Part shown: one piece after another, positions 18,225-26,060 of the stretch
Layout of the letters: every line of letters begins with the position of its first letter
Numbering within the stretch: position 1 is the stretch's first letter
Source: a bacterium
GTDB taxonomy: Bacteria; AUK180
DNA: 35,552 nt
Assembly (NCBI GenBank): GCA_023133295.1
Contig: JAGLWT010000115.1
Span: 1 to 35,552 of the forward strand
Direction: 5' to 3'
Notes under the pieces: model-generated
The model's database searches: none
What the model was told of the DNA's origin: nothing
The model's input: only the letters and a program-made list of their open reading frames with translations
Made by a program: the position numbers and the translations under genes

Positions 18225-18666
18225 GATCTCCAGAGAATCCAAAAAATCTGTTCACGAAGGCAAAAAGCGTTTTATTGTGATCCGTGTGGGGAAGAAGCAC
18301 TTTGCTGTCCGCTATGAAGAGATCATTTTTATCGGACAGAATCGGGAGATACGGATACTTCCGAAAGTGAGCTCGCCTTTCATCGGGATCGTAAATTTCA
18401 AAGGAACGATCTTTAATGTCGCAGATATAAAATTGCTCTTAAATCAAAGCGATCAATCCAATAAAAAAAACCTGATCTTCCTAAAGAAATATTTCATCGC
18501 CTTGGTGTACGATGATGTCGATGACCTTGTATTTATTTCCGGGAATGCGATAAAATCGATATCCAACTCCGATTTTAACTTTATTAAAACATTCTATTCC
18601 CATGATGAGCAGGATGTGTATATTATTAATTTAAAGGAATTCTATGAAACATGTGTTAGTAGTTGA
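18187..18666 (+). CDS. cheW: CheW-like coupling protein 2
   Basis: A second, diverged CheW-fold protein (159 residues). After a basic N-terminal arm (about 1-27), the core shows FIVIRVGKKHFAVRYEEI, PFIGIVNFKGTIFNVADIKLLL and a second half FIALVYDDVDDLVFI. It shares little sequence with CheW 1, so the two may favour different receptor or kinase interfaces. GGAG at 18173-18176 is 10 bases before the ATG. The 38-base overlap with cheW 1 and the 23-base overlap with the next gene imply coupled translation. A later alternative start cannot be excluded, since the N-terminal arm is not conserved-looking. Confidence 0.8.
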   Translation: MEEKNILKARALKISRESKKSVHEGKKRFIVIRVGKKHFAVRYEEIIFIGQNREIRILPKVSSPFIGIVNFKGTIFNVADIKLLLNQSDQSNKKNLIFLKKYFIALVYDDVDDLVFISGNAIKSISNSDFNFIKTFYSHDEQDVYIINLKEFYETCVSS

Positions 18667-19699
18667 CGATTCTCTTGTGATCAGAAAAACCCTGGAGGAG
18701 TATCTTCAGAAATCGGGCTATAAGGTCTCTACGGTTGAGGATGGCGCGAACTTCTTTAAGTTCATCAGCGAAACCATTCCGGATCTGATAATCCTTGATA
18801 AGATACTTCCCGATGAAGATGGCTTCGACATTTTATGCAAATTGAAATTGAATCAGAGTTTCAATAATATTCCTGTTATTTTATTTACGACACACGATGA
18901 GTTCGAAAATGAGATGCAGGGCCTGAAGCTGGGAGCCGAGTGTTTCCTGTCAAAAGATACAAAGCTCGAGGAATTGGAATTATGGGTGGATAAACTGATA
19001 GCGAAGCAGGAGAAGATCAAGGTTATTAAAGATAATCTGGACAGCTTGTCAAAGGAGATCGCGGACAAGGAAGGAATAATTCTTGAGAAGGTCATGGAAT
19101 TGAGGGATACCAATAGAAAATTGAGAAATCTTTCCGAGGATCTGATCCAAGTACTCTTGAAGACATTGGAAGTCAGAGATGTGTACACAAGAAATCACTC
19201 CATGAATGTATCAAAAATGTCTCTTATCATCGCTTCATATATGGGAATGAATCATGATCAGGTAGCTGATTTGAAGATCGCAGGCTATTTGCACGACATC
19301 GGCAAAATCGGCATCACCGATTCCATATTAAAATATCCGAGCCGCCTGGATGATAAAAAGAAGAGAGTGATCGAGAATCACGCGAACATCGGCGGAGATA
19401 TCATCGGGTCGGTTTCATCTCTCAAACATCTGGCGGGCTTCATCAAGCATCATCACGAGAATTTTGACGGGACCGGATATCCGGATCATCTGAAAGGAGA
19501 TAAAATACCTGCGGAATCAAGGATCATCAGGATCGCTGATTTCTTTGATGCTTTATCGACCGACAGGGTGTACAGACCTGCATTTTCAGTAGAGAGAACA
19601 ATAGCCATGATGAAGGACAAATCCGGGCAATTCTTTGATCCCGAGATCTTGGATATATTCCTGGAAGTAATAAATAAATCCTCTCCTATCAAGACGTAA
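18644..19699 (+). CDS. Response regulator with HD-GYP phosphodiesterase domain
   Basis: 351 residues. An N-terminal receiver (phospho-acceptor Asp52, Lys104) is followed by a coiled-coil linker (about 120-165) and an HD-GYP domain (about 165-345). The HD-GYP motifs are complete: His185 in RNHSMNVS, the HD pair His217/Asp218 in LHDIGKIG, His269-271, and GTGYP at 276-280. HD-GYP enzymes hydrolyse cyclic di-GMP to pGpG or GMP, so this is likely a phosphorylation-controlled output of the chemosensory system, lowering c-di-GMP. AAGGA 7 bases before the ATG supports the start. It is the last gene of the operon. Confidence 0.92.
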   Translation: MKHVLVVDDSLVIRKTLEEYLQKSGYKVSTVEDGANFFKFISETIPDLIILDKILPDEDGFDILCKLKLNQSFNNIPVILFTTHDEFENEMQGLKLGAECFLSKDTKLEELELWVDKLIAKQEKIKVIKDNLDSLSKEIADKEGIILEKVMELRDTNRKLRNLSEDLIQVLLKTLEVRDVYTRNHSMNVSKMSLIIASYMGMNHDQVADLKIAGYLHDIGKIGITDSILKYPSRLDDKKKRVIENHANIGGDIIGSVSSLKHLAGFIKHHHENFDGTGYPDHLKGDKIPAESRIIRIADFFDALSTDRVYRPAFSVERTIAMMKDKSGQFFDPEILDIFLEVINKSSPIKT

Positions 19700-19770
19700 A
19701 CTATTTTATCTCGAGGAAAAATAAATATTTGAAACAATATATGAAGCTTCCTGAGATTCTGGAGGATAGG

Positions 19771-21213
19771 ATGAGAAAAGGAAATTCAATTATTGCCGCT
19801 TGTGTGATCCTGCTTTCTGCATCACTGCTATTTTCATGTACGAAAAATATTAAGACCGATGAAACTGACATCAGCGGAACGCAAAGCGGATCGCAATGGG
19901 TAGGAACGCTGACCGTAGGTGTTGTGGAGATGCGTCTTCGTTTCAATTTCGTTTTCGATAAAGAGGGCAAATTAACCGGCACTATGGATTCAATAGACCA
20001 GGGGGTCGAAGGCATTCCTTTTTCAGATGTACTCTTTGACGGGAAAAAACTTGCCGTCTCGGTTGACTCGGTTCAAGGGACATACCGCGGGGAGCTCTCC
20101 GAGACCAAAGATATGTTCAAGGGTACATGGTCTCAGGGAGGCCAGCAATTTGCATTAGACCTGAAGAGAGAGACAGAAAAACTGGAATTGGTGCGGCCTC
20201 AGGAACCGCAGCCGCCTTTTCCCTACACTACGGAAGACATCATCTTTACAAGTCCCTTCGAAGGCAATACGATCGGGGCTACTATCACTATTCCGGAAGG
20301 CAAAGGGCCCTTTCCCGCTGTTGTGATGATCAGCGGTTCCGGTCAGCAGGACAGGGATTGCTTCATTATGGGGCATCGCCCGTTTTTAGTGATAGCCGAT
20401 CACCTTGCGAGGAATAAGATCGCTTCGATTAGGTATGATGACAGAGCCATGGGTGAATCGATAGGGCAATTAGAAAGCGTAACATCGGAGAATTTCGCAG
20501 ATGACGCTTTGGCGGCTCTTTACAAACTCAAGAAGCACGGCAAGATCGATCCGAAGAAACTTGGAATGATCGGCCATTCCGAAGGCGGCATGATCGCCCC
20601 GATCGCATTTTCAAAGGATCCGGCGGATATCTCTTTTATGGTCCTTCTGGCCGGTCCCGGAACAAGAGGCGATATTCTGCTGATGAAACAATCCGCAATG
20701 ATACTTGAAGCGATGGGACAATCTGATGAAGTTACAGCTCAGGCCTTAAAAATGAATCGGCAGATATACGATGCCGTAATAAAATATAATGATGACCTCA
20801 CAAGGAAATTAAAGGTCGCAACGATATTTGCCGGAGAAGAGATTACATCTGAAGAGCAGATCGCGGAGAAGATCCCGCCGGCGATGATAGCCAAGATAGA
20901 AACCATAACTACTCCCTGGTTCGTATATTTCCTGAATTATGATCCCGTCCCGTTTTTGAAGAAGATCTCGGTCCCCGTACTCGCATTGAATGGAGATAAA
21001 GACCTCCAGGTATATTGGAAAGATAATCTTGAAGGCATAGAGAAGGCATTAAAAGCTTCCGGCAATGAAGATGTCAAAACCCGGATGTTTCCGACACTGA
21101 ATCACCTTTTTCAGCACTCTGAGACCGGGGTGATCTCAGAATACGGACAAATAGAGGAGACCTTTGCTCCGGAAGCATTGACTATGATCTCAGAGTGGAT
21201 CAATAGTAAATAG
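19771..21213 (+). CDS. Alpha/beta-hydrolase lipoprotein
   Basis: I start at the ATG 19771 because GGAGG (19761-19765) lies 5 bases before it and the protein then opens with a clean lipoprotein signal: MRK, a hydrophobic core and LLFSC with Cys23. Open frame further upstream is ignored. Residues about 40-130 form a beta-rich domain seen before some secreted hydrolases. The C-terminal alpha/beta hydrolase (about 155-480) has the oxyanion region MISGSGQQD, nucleophile Ser270 in GHSEGG, a likely acid at Asp409 or Asp411 (NGDKD) and His445 (TLNHLF). It is probably an envelope-anchored serine esterase or peptidase; the substrate is unknown. It lies 71 bases downstream of the HD-GYP gene, with no clear promoter of its own. 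Confidence 0.85.
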   Translation: MRKGNSIIAACVILLSASLLFSCTKNIKTDETDISGTQSGSQWVGTLTVGVVEMRLRFNFVFDKEGKLTGTMDSIDQGVEGIPFSDVLFDGKKLAVSVDSVQGTYRGELSETKDMFKGTWSQGGQQFALDLKRETEKLELVRPQEPQPPFPYTTEDIIFTSPFEGNTIGATITIPEGKGPFPAVVMISGSGQQDRDCFIMGHRPFLVIADHLARNKIASIRYDDRAMGESIGQLESVTSENFADDALAALYKLKKHGKIDPKKLGMIGHSEGGMIAPIAFSKDPADISFMVLLAGPGTRGDILLMKQSAMILEAMGQSDEVTAQALKMNRQIYDAVIKYNDDLTRKLKVATIFAGEEITSEEQIAEKIPPAMIAKIETITTPWFVYFLNYDPVPFLKKISVPVLALNGDKDLQVYWKDNLEGIEKALKASGNEDVKTRMFPTLNHLFQHSETGVISEYGQIEETFAPEALTMISEWINSK

Positions 21214-21364
21214 AGGATAGAGGTTATAAAAACAGTACGGCGTACGAGGTTCGAAGTACGAAGTGAAAATGAAGCCAATATTCACACCCGTAACCGAAAA
21301 ACCGTTATTTCGTTTACATCAATAATTCTTCTGTTACAATCGTATTATGCCGTACCCCAAACAA

Positions 21365-21514
21365 GATATGGGACATGTCGTACGCCGCAGGCGTTCGTCT
21401 GTCCCGATGTAAAAGTTCCAAGCGGAGAGTTGAAAATTGTGAAGCAATTGTACACTCTTCGCAATGTATAGAATCACACGATAACATTCTCCACGCCTCC
21501 TTTTAATGTCATTC
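21365..21514 (-). repeat. 150-base dispersed repeat, copy 1
   Basis: Read on the minus strand, this aligns end to end with 35283-35429 on the plus strand. Shared blocks include GAATGACATTAAAAG, GTGGAGAATGTT, and GCTTGGAACTTTTACATCGG continuing into GGGACAGACGAAC, then CGTACGACATGTCCCATATC at one end (one base differs in the other copy). The middle is more diverged. Confidence 0.8.
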
Positions 21515-21605
21515 TGAAGGAGTCTTAGCGACCGAAGAATCCATCCCCTTTCTTATCCCCACTTCACACGCGACACTTCACACTTCAGACCGCATTTATC
21601 GTTGA

Positions 21606-21633
21606 AATTGACTCAAATCTAAACATTCCATTG
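21606..21633 (-). repeat. 28-base dispersed repeat, copy 1
   Basis: A perfect 28-base match, in inverted orientation, to 35457-35484. The unit begins CAATGGAATGTTTAG on the minus strand. It lies beside copy 1 of the 150-base repeat, but on the opposite side from the arrangement at the second locus. Confidence 0.85.
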
Positions 21634-21646
21634 TCATCGTATTTAT

Positions 21647-21689
21647 GAATCAGAACACCAAACTCTACGCAATGTTAGTGTTCTGATTC
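21647..21689. repeat. 12-base perfect inverted repeat across the mnmA stop
   Basis: GAATCAGAACAC (21647-21658) and its exact complement GTGTTCTGATTC (21678-21689) flank a 19-base loop that contains the mnmA stop codon. In the mnmA transcript this would form a strong hairpin at the very 3' end of the gene. There is no T-run after it, so it is not a standard intrinsic terminator. Confidence 0.75.
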
Positions 21690-22706
21690 TTCCCAGCCCG
21701 CTCCGATAACGGTTTTACCGGAATATATTACTGCCAATTGTCCGGGTGTGATTACAAGAGGTGAGGAAAGTCTTAAAAAGAAATCATCATCCACTTTCTC
21801 GAGATCGCAGGATATTGCCTTAGAGCGGTATCTGACCTTGACCTTCAGCGGCAATTTCATGACCTTCGCAAGAGGGAGGTGGAGCATCAGGGATGAAAGT
21901 TTGATATTCATAGAATAGAGCTCATTCTTCTCTGCCACATGAACCGTATTGTTTTTCGTATCGATCATTTGTACATAAAGAGGGGAAGTGTGCGCGAGAC
22001 CCAACCCCTTCCTTTGTCCCACCGTATAGTGAATAATACCCTTATGCTGCCCGATCTTCTTTCCATCTAAGAGGAATGCTCCCGGCTTGGACAGATGCGG
22101 CCGCTGTTTTGTCAGCATTTCGGAATAATGTGAATCACTTAAAAAACAAAGATCTTGAGATTCACCGGGTAATTCAAGATCAGAGAAATTCCGCTTGTGG
22201 ATATTGATGACCTCATTTTTTCTAAGGTCCCCCAATGGGAAAATTATTTTCTTTCGGATCTCTTCATCCAATAGGGCCAGGAAGTATGATTGCTCCTTTA
22301 GGGTGTCTTTTCCCTTAGAAATGAGATCAATGCCGTCAACGGTGCTTACACAAGCGTAATGCCCGGTCGCTATGAGGCCCGCGTCATATTCACCGAGAAG
22401 GTCAAATAACAGCTTGAATTTAAAAAGGCGATTGCAGACAACACAGGGATTCGGTGTTCTTCCGCGTGAATATTCATCAATGAAATAATCCAGAACGGAT
22501 CTTTGAAATTCTTCTCTTTTGTCTAATACGCGATACTTTATATCAAGTCTGTCGCAAATATCTTCCGCACGGTCAGTGGACCTTTCCGCTCCGCCTGTTA
22601 GAAATCGTACTCCGATAATTCTATATCCCTGCTCCTTGAGGAGATATGCGGCAACAGAGGAATCTATACCTCCGGAAATACCTAAGATAACTGTTTTTGG
22701 GGTCAT
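21675..22706 (-). CDS. mnmA: tRNA-specific 2-thiouridylase MnmA
   Basis: MnmA places sulfur on U34 of the Lys, Glu and Gln tRNAs. The 343-residue protein has the PP-loop ATP site SGGIDSS (11-17), the nucleophile Cys91 in NPCVVCNR and the persulfide-forming Cys187 in SQDLCFL, the pair needed for catalysis. TVGQRKGLG and the C-terminal barrel follow. It is slightly short compared with E. coli (368). The ATG overlaps the PATAN gene stop by 4 bases, which makes it the last gene of the por/MglA operon. Confidence 0.95.
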   Translation of the reverse strand: MTPKTVILGISGGIDSSVAAYLLKEQGYRIIGVRFLTGGAERSTDRAEDICDRLDIKYRVLDKREEFQRSVLDYFIDEYSRGRTPNPCVVCNRLFKFKLLFDLLGEYDAGLIATGHYACVSTVDGIDLISKGKDTLKEQSYFLALLDEEIRKKIIFPLGDLRKNEVINIHKRNFSDLELPGESQDLCFLSDSHYSEMLTKQRPHLSKPGAFLLDGKKIGQHKGIIHYTVGQRKGLGLAHTSPLYVQMIDTKNNTVHVAEKNELYSMNIKLSSLMLHLPLAKVMKLPLKVKVRYRSKAISCDLEKVDDDFFLRLSSPLVITPGQLAVIYSGKTVIGAGWEESEH

Positions 22707-23434
22707 GATGCCTGTTCGGCTTCGTCTAAAACTATTACATGAGTATTTTTTAAAGAGAAAACGATCTTGAGAAGCTGAAAGTCCGTATATCCGGTAAGGA
22801 GTTTGATGTCCTCTATAGCCTTCGTGTCATCTACCAAGGAAAGAACCTTCCACTCATCGGGGTGAAGGTCGATATTTTCAATGCCCTCCAACTCAATATT
22901 CAATTTGAGAATGAATTGATTATGAGGGATCTCTTTCGTAATACGGCTGGTCTCATCAATTCGTCTTGAGCCTTCCATGATGATGTTTTCGACGGATACA
23001 TTCAATGGGAAGGGGATATGCTCTTCTTTCTTCGCCATCTCGTTTGAAAAGTGGAATTGACCGTCTTCCCAGGAAAATATCGCAAAGATCGATTCAAGCA
23101 TGTAGTCTTTCAGGCCGGTCTGTATATCGCCTTCGCTGATGCCGTATCTGTCCTTGAGGATATCTCCAACTCTCTTGGTATTTTTCCCGTCTCGTTGGAT
23201 TTTAAGCGCCTCTCTCAATTGAGCTTCATTGATCACCTTGGATTCGATAAGCATATCTCCCAGCTTTTCATTTTTTTCCATGCTGCCGGTCATGAGAATA
23301 TTGCCTTCTTTGAAAATAACCTTCTTCCCGTCCCATGAGTTCCACAGGTCAAGTGTACCGGTTTTCATTTCAAGATGGACGAGTTGAAGAACCTCGGAAA
23401 AGAAGAGATCGTCAAAGCTTCCGGAAAAACTCAT
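22703..23434 (-). CDS. PATAN (DUF4388) domain protein
   Basis: A 243-residue cytoplasmic protein starting with a PATAN/DUF4388 domain (about 1-120): MSFSGSFDDLFFSEVLQLVH, then GTLDL and VIFKEGNI, with the phrase LGDMLIESKVINEAQLREAL. That phrase resembles the GspE/PilB N-terminal (MshEN-like) motif and repeats as VGDILKDRYGISEGDI. PATAN proteins are adaptors found with receivers, GTPases and pilus regulators. Its position next to Roadblock and MglA genes supports a role in polarity or pilus signalling. No catalytic motif is visible. It is 3 bases from the upstream Roadblock gene. Confidence 0.8.
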   Translation of the reverse strand: MSFSGSFDDLFFSEVLQLVHLEMKTGTLDLWNSWDGKKVIFKEGNILMTGSMEKNEKLGDMLIESKVINEAQLREALKIQRDGKNTKRVGDILKDRYGISEGDIQTGLKDYMLESIFAIFSWEDGQFHFSNEMAKKEEHIPFPLNVSVENIIMEGSRRIDETSRITKEIPHNQFILKLNIELEGIENIDLHPDEWKVLSLVDDTKAIEDIKLLTGYTDFQLLKIVFSLKNTHVIVLDEAEQAS

Positions 23435-23437
23435 TCG

Positions 23438-23908
23438 TCACCAATTGAAGAGATTTTCGAGGTCTTCATCAGAAGGGAGATCCTTTTTTGAAGCCTTCTT
23501 CTCCACCTGCATCTTCTCCAGGTAGGGGAGCAGGGCTGTTACGGATTTTTGAGAGTACATCCGTATGAGGCCGATGGGTGTGGTATTTGCGAAAATAACG
23601 ACAAGTATCCCACAATCACCGATCGCGAGCATATGGATATTCTCTTTATTGCCCTCATGAAGGACAAGCGTGAATTCCGCTTCACCAATGAGTTTGGCTA
23701 ATTCATTGGTAGCGCCGAAATTCCCGGCGGTAAGTGTTCCCAGCAATATCGGGTCAATAGAAGGATCACTTTCGGTGTTTGTGATGAGATGTCCGGAATC
23801 ATCAACTATCAGTACGACGAGGCATTTTGATTGTGTCTTCAATTTTTCGATGATATTGTTCATCTGATTGAGATCTTCAGGCTGAAGTACTTTACTTCCC
23901 TTAAACAT
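23438..23908 (-). CDS. Roadblock/LC7 domain protein A
   Basis: A 156-residue Roadblock/LC7 protein. The core (about 10-130) contains LVVLIVDDSGHLI, the helix around TLTAGNFGATNELAKLIG, the strand EFTLVLHEG and the strand pair MLAIGDCGILVVIFANTTPIG. Roadblock dimers such as MglB act as GTPase-activating partners of MglA-type GTPases. The MglA-like gene is directly upstream, with 1 base between them. The C-terminus (about 137-156) is Lys-rich then acidic and ends EDLENLFNW. A second Roadblock gene lies on the other side of the GTPase. Confidence 0.85.
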   Translation of the reverse strand: MFKGSKVLQPEDLNQMNNIIEKLKTQSKCLVVLIVDDSGHLITNTESDPSIDPILLGTLTAGNFGATNELAKLIGEAEFTLVLHEGNKENIHMLAIGDCGILVVIFANTTPIGLIRMYSQKSVTALLPYLEKMQVEKKASKKDLPSDEDLENLFNW

Positions 23909-23909
23909 A

Positions 23910-24491
23910 CTAACCCCCCAACTTATTGAGAACCATCTTAATAACGGTTTTCAGTGCAGACATAACGCCGATCCCTTTATGAGCAACTCCCTCAAAAGTG
24001 GGAACTTTTCTAAAATTGAGCGTTTCCTCAAGTTTCTCAACAGGAACTATATTGGGGAGATCTCGCTTATTCCACTGCATGACCAGGGGGATATTCCTTA
24101 TATCAAGGCCCTGTTCTCTGAGATTAAGAGCCATATCCTTTAATGATGATTTATTGTCGTCCATCCTGTCGATCTGAGAATCTGCAACAAACACAATTCC
24201 ATCCGCCCCCTTCAATATGAGCTTCCGGCTATTGGTATATATTGCCTGGCCCGGGACCGTGTATAATTGGAATTTAGTCGTGAATCCTTTTATTTTCCCA
24301 AAATCAAGAGGCAGGAAATCAAAAAACAGGGTTCTCTCTGTTTCCGTAGCGATCGCTATCATCTTTCCTTTATATTGGGTGTCCATTCTTCCGTAAATGA
24401 ACTTCAGATTGGTCGTTTTTCCCGAGAGCCCGGGACCATAATATACTATTTTGCAAATTATCTCTTTTTTTGCGTAATTCAGCATTGTCAT
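23910..24491 (-). CDS. MglA-like small GTPase
   Basis: A 193-residue Ras-like GTPase of the MglA group. The P-loop GPGLSGKTTN is at 19-28. Switch II reads YTVPGQ (77-82), where the usual Asp of DxxG is replaced, exactly as in MglA. WNKRD at 140-144 gives base specificity. In Myxococcus and Thermus MglA marks the leading cell pole and drives gliding or type IV pili, switched off by the Roadblock protein MglB. Here it is flanked by two Roadblock genes. AGAGG 6 bases before the ATG supports 24491; a second ATG two codons on is possible. Confidence 0.92.
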   Translation of the reverse strand: MTMLNYAKKEIICKIVYYGPGLSGKTTNLKFIYGRMDTQYKGKMIAIATETERTLFFDFLPLDFGKIKGFTTKFQLYTVPGQAIYTNSRKLILKGADGIVFVADSQIDRMDDNKSSLKDMALNLREQGLDIRNIPLVMQWNKRDLPNIVPVEKLEETLNFRKVPTFEGVAHKGIGVMSALKTVIKMVLNKLGG

Positions 24492-24500
24492 GGTCAGCCT

Positions 24501-25091
24501 CTAAAAAATATCATCAAGATCATCTATCATCAATGAGTCAAAGTCGAATTTCTTGGAAGAACCATCCTTCTCTTCGGCTTCTTCCTTTTCAATTTTTTCC
24601 TTTTTAGCAGGCTTGGGTTTCTTCTTGGAGGGTTTAACCTTATCCAGATCCCTTTCCTCGAAGACCTTGGCTTTCTTTATAACAATACCTTTTCCTTTTA
24701 CAATTTCCTCAAAAATGATCTTGAGTGTTTCCTTCATCTCTTGAGATTTCTGTTTCACGACGCCGAGTATCGTGTTGGCGTCAAAGAGAATGATAAAGAT
24801 CGCGAAATTCTCAACACTGGAGATGAGTATATTATTCTTAGTACCTTGGTGGAAGAGCAGTGAAAATTCGCTTTGGCCGAGCAGATTGGCAATCCCCTTG
24901 GTCGTAGCATAACTACCCGCTGCCATTGCGGCGATATTTGTGAAGTCAAGAGTAGAGATGTCTCCTTTCGTCGTCAGGATCTCTCCTCCCATATCGCAGA
25001 GTATGGCGCATGTAACACCGGCATCATCGAGGAAATTCTCGAGGATCTCGTTGATTGGATCTATTTTATTGCCGATTTGCGATAACTTCAT
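24501..25091 (-). CDS. Roadblock/LC7 domain protein B with charged tail
   Basis: A 196-residue protein. The Roadblock/LC7 core (about 8-125) shows CAILCDMGGEILTTKG, IAAMAAGSYATTKGIANLLG and FSLLFHQG, with FAIFIILFDANTILG in the last strands. Its tail (about 140-196) is disordered-looking: a Lys/Pro run (KPSKKKPKPAKKEK), an acidic run, then FDFDSLMIDDLDDIF at the very end. It differs from Roadblock A, so the GTPase probably has two distinct partners. Its ATG is only 6 bases after the porB stop. No strong ribosome site is visible, so it is likely translated by coupling. Confidence 0.85.
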   Translation of the reverse strand: MKLSQIGNKIDPINEILENFLDDAGVTCAILCDMGGEILTTKGDISTLDFTNIAAMAAGSYATTKGIANLLGQSEFSLLFHQGTKNNILISSVENFAIFIILFDANTILGVVKQKSQEMKETLKIIFEEIVKGKGIVIKKAKVFEERDLDKVKPSKKKPKPAKKEKIEKEEAEEKDGSSKKFDFDSLMIDDLDDIF

Positions 25092-25097
25092 AATTTA

Positions 25098-26051
25098 TTA
25101 ATATCCGGCTAATCCCTTATAGTAATTCCAGCTCTTATCCACATCCTTCTGGATGATCTCAATAACATGCTTGTTCTTATCGGTGAAAAGGTGCTTGAAT
25201 CTGCCCTGTGACTTCAGGAATTCTTCAACGGGTATCTTTGGCATTTTGCCCTCTGCGATAAGTTTGGACTCGCCGGTAAGGGACCATTTGCCGTCTTCAA
25301 ATTCGATAAGCGGCCAGAAACAGGTCTTGACTGCTGTCTCTGATAATTTCTTCCAGACATCCGAAGGGATCTTCCATCCCGGAATACAGGGCGCGAAGTA
25401 TAAGAGGAAAGTGGGGCCTTGAGTTTCAATGGCCTTCTTTGATTTCTTCATTGCATCCATCCAATTGTGAGGAGATGTGCTTGCCGCATAAGGAATGTGA
25501 TGAGCGGCTACTATGGAAAGAAGGTCTTTGCGTGATTGTGTTTTTCCGTAACTTTCACTTCCGATAGGAGTAGTAGTGGTGTTCGCGCCGATCGGTGTCG
25601 CCGATGATCTCTGAATACCGGTGTTCATATACCCTTCATTGTCATAGCATACATAAAGCATATTATGGCCTCTTTCGAGGGCTCCCGATAGGGATTGCAG
25701 GCCGATATCATAGGTTCCACCATCGCCGGCGAACGCTATGAACTTAGCGTCCTTATTATGTTCTGGTACCTCGCCGATCCTTGATAGCGCATTATGTGCC
25801 GCCTCGATACCGGAAACCGTGGCCGCGACATTTTCAAATGCATTATGGATCCAAGGATGATTCCAGGCAGTATAAGGATAAATAGTGGTCGCGACTTCCA
25901 GACACCCTGTGGCGTTGCCGATGATCTTCGGGTGATCCGTGCTCATCAATACCTGTTTGACGATTACAGGTACGGGACAACCACCGCACATACGGTGTCC
26001 GCCGTTAAGTGGAATTTGTTTATTAATAAGATCTTTTAATGTTAATGCCAT
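25098..26051 (-). CDS. porB: 2-oxoacid:ferredoxin oxidoreductase beta subunit
   Basis: The 317-residue thiamine-diphosphate subunit of a four-subunit pyruvate/2-oxoacid:ferredoxin oxidoreductase, which makes acyl-CoA, CO2 and reduced ferredoxin. Cysteines 22, 25, 50 and 222 (MCGGCPVP, NATGCLEV, APCIPGW) match the proximal 4Fe-4S ligands of PorB. The TPP motif runs from GDGGTYDIG (109-117) to DNEGYMNTG (137-145). Pyruvate is the most likely substrate, but 2-oxoisovalerate or another oxoacid is possible. Confidence 0.93.
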   Translation of the reverse strand: MALTLKDLINKQIPLNGGHRMCGGCPVPVIVKQVLMSTDHPKIIGNATGCLEVATTIYPYTAWNHPWIHNAFENVAATVSGIEAAHNALSRIGEVPEHNKDAKFIAFAGDGGTYDIGLQSLSGALERGHNMLYVCYDNEGYMNTGIQRSSATPIGANTTTTPIGSESYGKTQSRKDLLSIVAAHHIPYAASTSPHNWMDAMKKSKKAIETQGPTFLLYFAPCIPGWKIPSDVWKKLSETAVKTCFWPLIEFEDGKWSLTGESKLIAEGKMPKIPVEEFLKSQGRFKHLFTDKNKHVIEIIQKDVDKSWNYYKGLAGY

Positions 26052-26060
26052 GATATTCTC

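Larger units (their letters stand above)
21214..21646. other. Convergent intergenic region filled with repeats
   Basis: No gene is supported here. It contains a short iterated block (GTACGGCGTACGAGG and CGAAGTACGAAG, 21235-21264), one copy of a 150-base repeat shared with 35283-35429, an element reading CATTCTGAAGGAG...CCGAAGAATCC (21510-21542), two ACTTCACAC units (21561, 21575), and a 28-base unit shared with 35457-35484. It looks like a landing zone for small intergenic repeats between two convergent transcripts. Confidence 0.7.
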
